From: JANOYY01 sp043720395
Lineage (GTDB): Bacteria > Actinomycetota > Acidimicrobiia > Acidimicrobiales > JANYDT01
Assembly (NCBI GenBank): GCA_043720395.1
Contig: JAYSSR010000086.1
Span: forward strand, 1 to 64,000
Reading direction: 5' to 3'
DNA: 64,000 nucleotides
Both the position numbers and the translations under genes were made by a program. The notes beneath the pieces are model-generated. The model made no database searches and had not been told where the DNA came from. It saw nothing but the letters and a program-made list of their open reading frames with translations. Each line of letters begins with the position of its first letter. Position 1 is the first letter of the stretch. This document shows positions 60,516 through 64,000 of the stretch, in pieces.

Positions 60516-61195
60516 GCGTGCTTTCTTTCCGTCCGGTGAGGTCGAGGAGTCACGAGGGTCGAGATGCGTTGGCGAAGCTCGGACACCGTTGCGTCGAACG
60601 CGGGTTTGGTGCCCTCGGCGACGGGATCGGGGATCGACCAGTGCAGCCAGCTGTCACCTGCGGCCACCTCTTCGTGGGCTTGGTCGCAGACGGTCACAAC
60701 GATCGATGGAAGCTTGCGTACGGAGGCAAGTGACCGCGGGGAGGAATTGCCGAGGTCAACTCCTGCGCGTTTGGCGGCGGCCCGCGCCCCGGGGTGAATT
60801 TGGTCGGCCGGGTGGGTGCCGGCGGACTGGGCCGGGGCACCGGAAAGGGCGCGCCACAGTGCGGCGGCTAGCTGGCTGCGTGCAGAGTTGGCCGCGCAGA
60901 CGAAGAGGGCGCTCGCTGCGATGAGCGGTTCGCCCGGGATCAAGCGGGCGAGGTCATCGCGGACCAGGTGGACGTAGCGGCGGCGACCATCGCCGCTGGA
61001 GCGCGAGCGGTAGACCAACCCAACCGTTTCGAGGACGTCGAGGTGATGGGCGAGCAGGTTCGATTCGATGTCGACCAGTCGGCGGAGTTCGCCTGGCGAG
61101 CGATCCGATCGGACCAGCTCGTCGACGATCGCCAGCCGAACCGGGTCACCGAGAGCGGCGTGGCGCGCAGCGCGGCCGTGGAGGGTAAGAGTCAT
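60512..61195 (-). CDS. ArsR regulator - arsenate reductase (LMW phosphatase) fusion
   Basis: 227 residues from ATG 61195. Residues 1 to about 92 form an ArsR winged helix (LGDPVRLAIVDELVR, NLLAHHLDVLETVGLVYRS). Residues about 95-220 form a low-molecular-weight phosphatase-like arsenate reductase with P-loop CAANSAR (Cys 100, Arg 106) and the acid loop IPDPVAEG. The whole protein has only two cysteines: the P-loop Cys and one in VTVCDQ. The DNA-binding half has none, so the usual thiol arsenite site is absent. ATG 61195 lies 7 nt after TAGCGT, which favours it over GTG 61213. First gene of the ars unit. Confidence 0.88.
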   Translation of the reverse strand: MTLTLHGRAARHAALGDPVRLAIVDELVRSDRSPGELRRLVDIESNLLAHHLDVLETVGLVYRSRSSGDGRRRYVHLVRDDLARLIPGEPLIAASALFVCAANSARSQLAAALWRALSGAPAQSAGTHPADQIHPGARAAAKRAGVDLGNSSPRSLASVRKLPSIVVTVCDQAHEEVAAGDSWLHWSIPDPVAEGTKPAFDATVSELRQRISTLVTPRPHRTERKHA

Positions 61196-61202
61196 GGTCG
61201 AC

Positions 61203-61208
61203 ACGCTA
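61203..61208 (-). promoter_or_regulatory. Candidate -10 box (TAGCGT) of the ars operon
   Basis: On the minus strand: TAGCGT, GTCGACC (7 nt), ATG. This implies a leaderless ars mRNA. A CGAGTG half-site overlaps the box on its upstream side. Confidence 0.5.
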
Positions 61209-61239
61209 GTCACTCGTGGTTAATTGGCTCAGTGTCCGA

Positions 61240-61253
61240 CGAGTGAACACTCG
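61240..61253. promoter_or_regulatory. Candidate ArsR operator palindrome
   Basis: CGAGTG-AA-CACTCG is an inverted repeat with a 2-nt centre, about 32-45 bp upstream of the -10 box of the ars operon. A further CGAGTG occurs next to the -10 box, so repressor dimers could cover the promoter. Inferred from position only. Confidence 0.45.
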
Positions 61254-61326
61254 GACCGACTGGAAGGACGTGCACAGCAACCAGCACGTCCGTTGTGTTC
61301 ACCAGGGGAACCGCCGTCTGCGCGCA

Positions 61327-61438
61327 CTAGTAGCGCATCGCGGAAGTTCCGTGGCTGCCTCCTCGGCCAGGAAAGGGACCTTGAGCAGGCAGAACGGGAA
61401 TCGGCGACAACCACAGAACTTCCGCTTGCGTGCACTAG
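61327..61438. repeat. Imperfect inverted repeat spanning the pstS-like 3' end
   Basis: Arms at 61327-61354 and 61411-61438 share CTAGT, GCGGAAGTTC and GTGG in opposite orientation, with a few mismatches, about 56 bp apart. A smaller inner pair (CTGCCT/AGGCAG) lies between them. The right arm includes the stop codon of the pstS-like gene. It may be a long terminator-like stem or a small mobile remnant; no target duplication is evident. Confidence 0.5.
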
Positions 61439-62511
61439 GAAACCGTGATCTTGGCGAGTTGGGCGAGCGATTGCAGACGAAGCGGCTCGGGGAGGCGTGC
61501 GTAGTTGGCGCGCACGGCGAGATCTTGCCCATCGGTGAGGACGTGGGTCAGAAACGCAACGACCAGCTGTGCGGTCATTGGCTCGCGATACCGAGTGCGC
61601 ACAAGGACGAAGGTGGGTGCCGTCAGCGGGTAGCTGGATGCGCCGGCAGCATCGAGGGGCTGATAGGTGAGGTCATCGCCGAATTCGACCTCGGACAGAG
61701 CCGCCGTGACGCCATCTGAGGTGGGCCGGACGAACACTCCCGCCTTGTTGCGTATGGCGGCCGTGTTCAGACCGAACGCTCTGGCGTCCGCCAGATCGAC
61801 GTAGCCGATCGAGCCGTTGTTGTTGGCGAGGATCTGGGCAACGTTGCGGTTCCCGTCGCCCTGCGATGTGTCGGAAGGCCAGCGCACGGAATCGCCGAAC
61901 CCGAGTCGCCACACGCCGGGAGCGGCGAGGTCGAGGAACTTGGTGAAGTTGCTGGTCGTGCCAGACCGATCCGCCCGGTGCAGGACACCGATGGCCCTGT
62001 TGGGAAGGTCGACGCCAGGGTTCTCAGCAGCGATTGATGGGTCGTTCCAACGCTTGATGTCGCGCTGGAAGATCTTCGCCAGCGTCGGTGCCGAAAAATT
62101 CAGGTCATCGACACCGTTGAGATGAAACGCCACCGCTATTGCGCCGGCGGTTGTCGGGATGTACAAGAATTCGCCAACCTTGGGGCCATCGGTGCCCTTG
62201 ACGAGGCTGTCAGTTCCAGCGAAGTCGGTCACGTTCCTGCCGAACTCCGCCTTGCCTCGCCCTGATCCGATCGGCCGGTACTCGATCCTGACGCGCTTTG
62301 TGGTCCGGGCGAACGAAGCGATGGCGGTTTTGTAATAGAGGTCGGCGAAGCTCGATCCCGAGCCCTTCAACGCCCCCCTCAGCTTCGCCGTTGGTGTCGA
62401 CACCGCCTCTGTCTCGGACACGGAACGCGCATCCACCGAGGTGACACAGAGGACCGTCAACAGGGCGACCGTTGTCGGGACGATACGCGTGAATCGGCGA
62501 TTGAGCGGCAT
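61435..62511 (-). CDS. Second PstS-like phosphate-binding protein
   Basis: 358 residues from ATG 62511, which has an excellent ribosome-binding site (AGGAGG, 8-nt spacing). The signal peptide is IVPTTVALLTVLCVTSVDARS. The binding loops match PstS: LKGSGSSFADLYY, YRPIGSGRGKAEF, FAGTDSLV, KRWNDPSI and HRADRSGTTSNFTKF. It is more diverged and lacks the Lys/Thr tail of the other PstS. It sits directly upstream of the ars genes on the same strand. A role as a high-selectivity phosphate binder during arsenate exposure is plausible but unproven. Confidence 0.88.
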   Translation of the reverse strand: MPLNRRFTRIVPTTVALLTVLCVTSVDARSVSETEAVSTPTAKLRGALKGSGSSFADLYYKTAIASFARTTKRVRIEYRPIGSGRGKAEFGRNVTDFAGTDSLVKGTDGPKVGEFLYIPTTAGAIAVAFHLNGVDDLNFSAPTLAKIFQRDIKRWNDPSIAAENPGVDLPNRAIGVLHRADRSGTTSNFTKFLDLAAPGVWRLGFGDSVRWPSDTSQGDGNRNVAQILANNNGSIGYVDLADARAFGLNTAAIRNKAGVFVRPTSDGVTAALSEVEFGDDLTYQPLDAAGASSYPLTAPTFVLVRTRYREPMTAQLVVAFLTHVLTDGQDLAVRANYARLPEPLRLQSLAQLAKITVS

Positions 62512-62888
62512 GGCACGGCCTCCTGGCTGGCGATCTGCGATCTGCGATGAGCCGGGCGGGACGCCCGATTCGTCCAAGATATACCTCAGCATTGACTGAG
62601 TCAACTTACAGTGAGGTTCTGAAATGCGCGCGAGTCCGGTCGTGACCGTCGGCCATCTCTTCACCTTCCTTTGAGGAACTCGTCGCTCGTTGTTAGCCCG
62701 TTGTTTCGATTCCTCAGTCAGTGTTGAGGATCTCCTGGCGGTGACGGTGCAGCGTTCCTGGGTCTGTACCGCCACTGCCCGGGAGCCGACGTCGAGCGGG
62801 CCTGCGTCGTCCGGGTCGCTGCCCGCGTCACTTCGGGCGTCGTCCGGATCGTCGCAAACGATTCGTCAAGCGGCCGGGGTAGAACACG
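62512..62888. other. 377-bp regulatory gap
   Basis: No gene is supported on either strand. The half next to the pstS-like gene contains its promoter and a 13-bp palindrome. The half next to the CHAD gene holds nothing I recognise. Confidence 0.5.
62576..62604 (-). promoter_or_regulatory. Promoter of the pstS-like gene with a palindrome over the -35
   Basis: TTGACT (62599-62604) and TATCTT (62576-62581) are 17 bp apart, the best -35/-10 pair in the window. The perfect 13-bp palindrome TTGACTGAGTCAA (62592-62604) covers the -35, so a regulator binding there would compete with RNA polymerase. The start codon is about 65 bp downstream. Confidence 0.6.
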
Positions 62889-64000
62889 TCATTTGAGCCA
62901 TTTTCGTATCGAAGGTCGCATCGTATTGTCGCTCACGCTCGTGAACGCCTTGCGAAACTTCGCCCGATCACGTATCTCGAACGATATGAGGAGCCCGGCC
63001 ACCACGCCGATGGAGGGCATCGTTTTGGCCGCCTGACGTAGCCACGACTCGGTGATGATCGTGTCTTGATGGGCACCGAGGACGGTTTGCAGATCCTTCA
63101 TCCGAGCTGCGTAGCGGCGGGCATCACGACCGCAGAATCCCGCCGCTGCCTCCGCCGAATAACGAGATCGCTTTGCGAGAATGCGCACCGCATGGAGCTC
63201 TTCCGCGGTGGCCGTTGACGAGACGGTTTCCAATGCGGCGAACAGCTTCTTCGAGGGTTTGCGAACCAGCGCAGGGAATGCTCGGACCGCCAGCTGATCG
63301 TCGGTGTCGTCTTCGCGGACGACGAGCTTGACGCCTGACACGAGGGCGCCCAGGAGATCCAGATAGCGGTCGCTCGACATCACGGCGACGAGCGATTCGC
63401 GCGCCGTTGAACGTTCGCGATCAAGGCGACCGAGGAGCCGGCCGGCCGTTGCGGCATCGACCTCAGCGAGTTCAGGAAGCCGAAGTTTGAGTCGCTCCCG
63501 CAGAACGTCGAGGTCACGGACCGCTCCAACTGCCCCGTCGAGCCACTTCAGCTCTTCCTTCAACGATGCCGCAGCGTCGACGTCGAGCAGGGAGCGGAAT
63601 GTGCGCAGGTCCGATCGGAGTCGCCGAGTCGCGACCCGAAATTGGTGGAGGTCTTCCGAGTGGGCGCCAATTCTGGTTCCTGCATCAAAGGCGATCATTG
63701 CCTTCACCGACTTCGCAACAGTTGCGGCGACGGCATCGGACATCGTGGCCTTTCGACCAAGATGCTCGACGACGACATCCGGCGGTTCCAGAGCTTGCGC
63801 TCCGAGGACCCGGATCACCTTCGGCAACGGTTCACGCCCAGTGTGGCAGCCGGCCTTACGAAGGCTTGCGAGCACGGCCGTCAGGAGCTCGGTCTGGACG
63901 GTTTCGCCGACAAGCTCGAATTCGATTTCGCGGAAACTTGTGCGAGCGCCGCCGACTAGGGCATCGACGAGATCATCACACAGCGACGCGACATGTGTTC
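62889..64000 (-). CDS. CYTH-CHAD domain protein (5' end beyond the window)
   Basis: The visible 370 or so codons stay open to the window edge, so the start is outside. Upstream of the first GTG (63875) the frame reads TSFREIEFELVGE, then LLTAVLASLRKAGC and PKVIRVLG. This is the end of a CYTH triphosphate-tunnel domain. The rest is a CHAD domain of helical hairpins with conserved His/Arg/Lys: HQFRVATRRLRSDLRTFRSLL and AVRILAKRSRYSAEAAAG. CYTH enzymes cleave triphosphates, and CHAD domains bind polyphosphate. Phosphate metabolism fits the adjoining pstS-like gene. Confidence 0.85.
   Translation of the reverse strand, partial: THVASLCDDLVDALVGGARTSFREIEFELVGETVQTELLTAVLASLRKAGCHTGREPLPKVIRVLGAQALEPPDVVVEHLGRKATMSDAVAATVAKSVKAMIAFDAGTRIGAHSEDLHQFRVATRRLRSDLRTFRSLLDVDAAASLKEELKWLDGAVGAVRDLDVLRERLKLRLPELAEVDAATAGRLLGRLDRERSTARESLVAVMSSDRYLDLLGALVSGVKLVVREDDTDDQLAVRAFPALVRKPSKKLFAALETVSSTATAEELHAVRILAKRSRYSAEAAAGFCGRDARRYAARMKDLQTVLGAHQDTIITESWLRQAAKTMPSIGVVAGLLISFEIRDRAKFRKAFTSVSDNTMRPSIRKWLK

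Noticed and set aside
62690..62896. Plus-strand 68-codon ORF in the gap before the CHAD gene
   Set aside because: Ser/Thr/Ala low-complexity translation, no ribosome-binding site, no similarity I recognise.
1..64000. CRISPR arrays, prophage or complete insertion sequences
   Set aside because: No regularly spaced direct repeats, cas genes, transposases or phage structural genes were seen.

Overview
The window is about 64 kb of high-GC, gene-dense bacterial chromosome. It points to an actinobacterium, most likely of the class Acidimicrobiia or a close relative (inference from gene content). The signs are a long actinobacterial-type LeuA, a bacterial XPB helicase, a HelD-type helicase, a Ku/ligase/polymerase repair operon, a SenX3/RegX3-like two-component pair, DUF2342 and DUF4012 proteins, a DUF222-HNH relic and many apparently leaderless genes. 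I see no phage, complete insertion sequence, CRISPR array or rRNA.

Layout. 0.3-9 kb: branched-chain amino acid genes ilvE, cimA and leuA, with two unrelated envelope/secreted proteins between them. cimA and leuA are each preceded by a ribosome-attenuation leader: a short peptide with four Ile or four Leu codons, then a pause-type hairpin, then a U-tailed terminator. 9-12 kb: gltX, a DUF218 protein, tRNA-Gln(CTG) and tRNA-Glu(CTC). 12-14.5 kb: a decayed defence patch with a frameshifted AbiEi antitoxin that keeps its operator palindrome, an AbiEii toxin with a foreign C-terminus, and a doubly frameshifted nuclease-like gene. 14.6-22 kb: a D-aminoacylase-type amidohydrolase, YaaA, a scar made of MazF and SanA fragments, a hydrolase-adenylate cyclase fusion and a broken DUF222-HNH gene. 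22-25.5 kb: a VOC protein, glmM, rpsI, rplM and a PPOX protein. 25.5-33.5 kb: a HelD-like helicase, a double-ACT protein, an ABC exporter, and hemE-hemY.

33.5-37.7 kb: a three-gene NHEJ operon (ligase, Ku, LigD-type polymerase) coupled to lnt. The lnt product has Ser in place of the catalytic Cys. 37.7-41.5 kb: a cluster of GT4 glycosyltransferase, methyltransferase, alpha/alpha-toroid protein and second methyltransferase, with no pathway I recognise. 41.5-52.7 kb: secreted Thr-rich proteins, XPB, precorrin-2 dehydrogenase, DUF4012, a sortase-substrate-like protein, a lone mreB coupled to a tiny membrane protein and moaE, an SDR, and a DUF2342 protein without HExxH.

52.7-64 kb: a same-strand phosphate/arsenate block. 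In transcription order it holds a CYTH-CHAD protein (cut by the window edge), a PstS-like protein, an ArsR-ArsC fusion, GAPDH, ArsJ, AqpS, PstS, a sensor kinase, a response regulator and an MFS protein. GAPDH and ArsJ together can turn arsenate into 1-arseno-3-phosphoglycerate and export it. The flanking phosphate-binding proteins and two-component system fit phosphate capture under arsenate stress.

Two patterns run across the window. Six start codons lie exactly 7 nt after a TANNNT box, as expected for leaderless transcripts; this settles several start choices. A family of 49-bp palindromic elements with GACGTTGGG...CCCAACGTC ends sits 3' of several genes.
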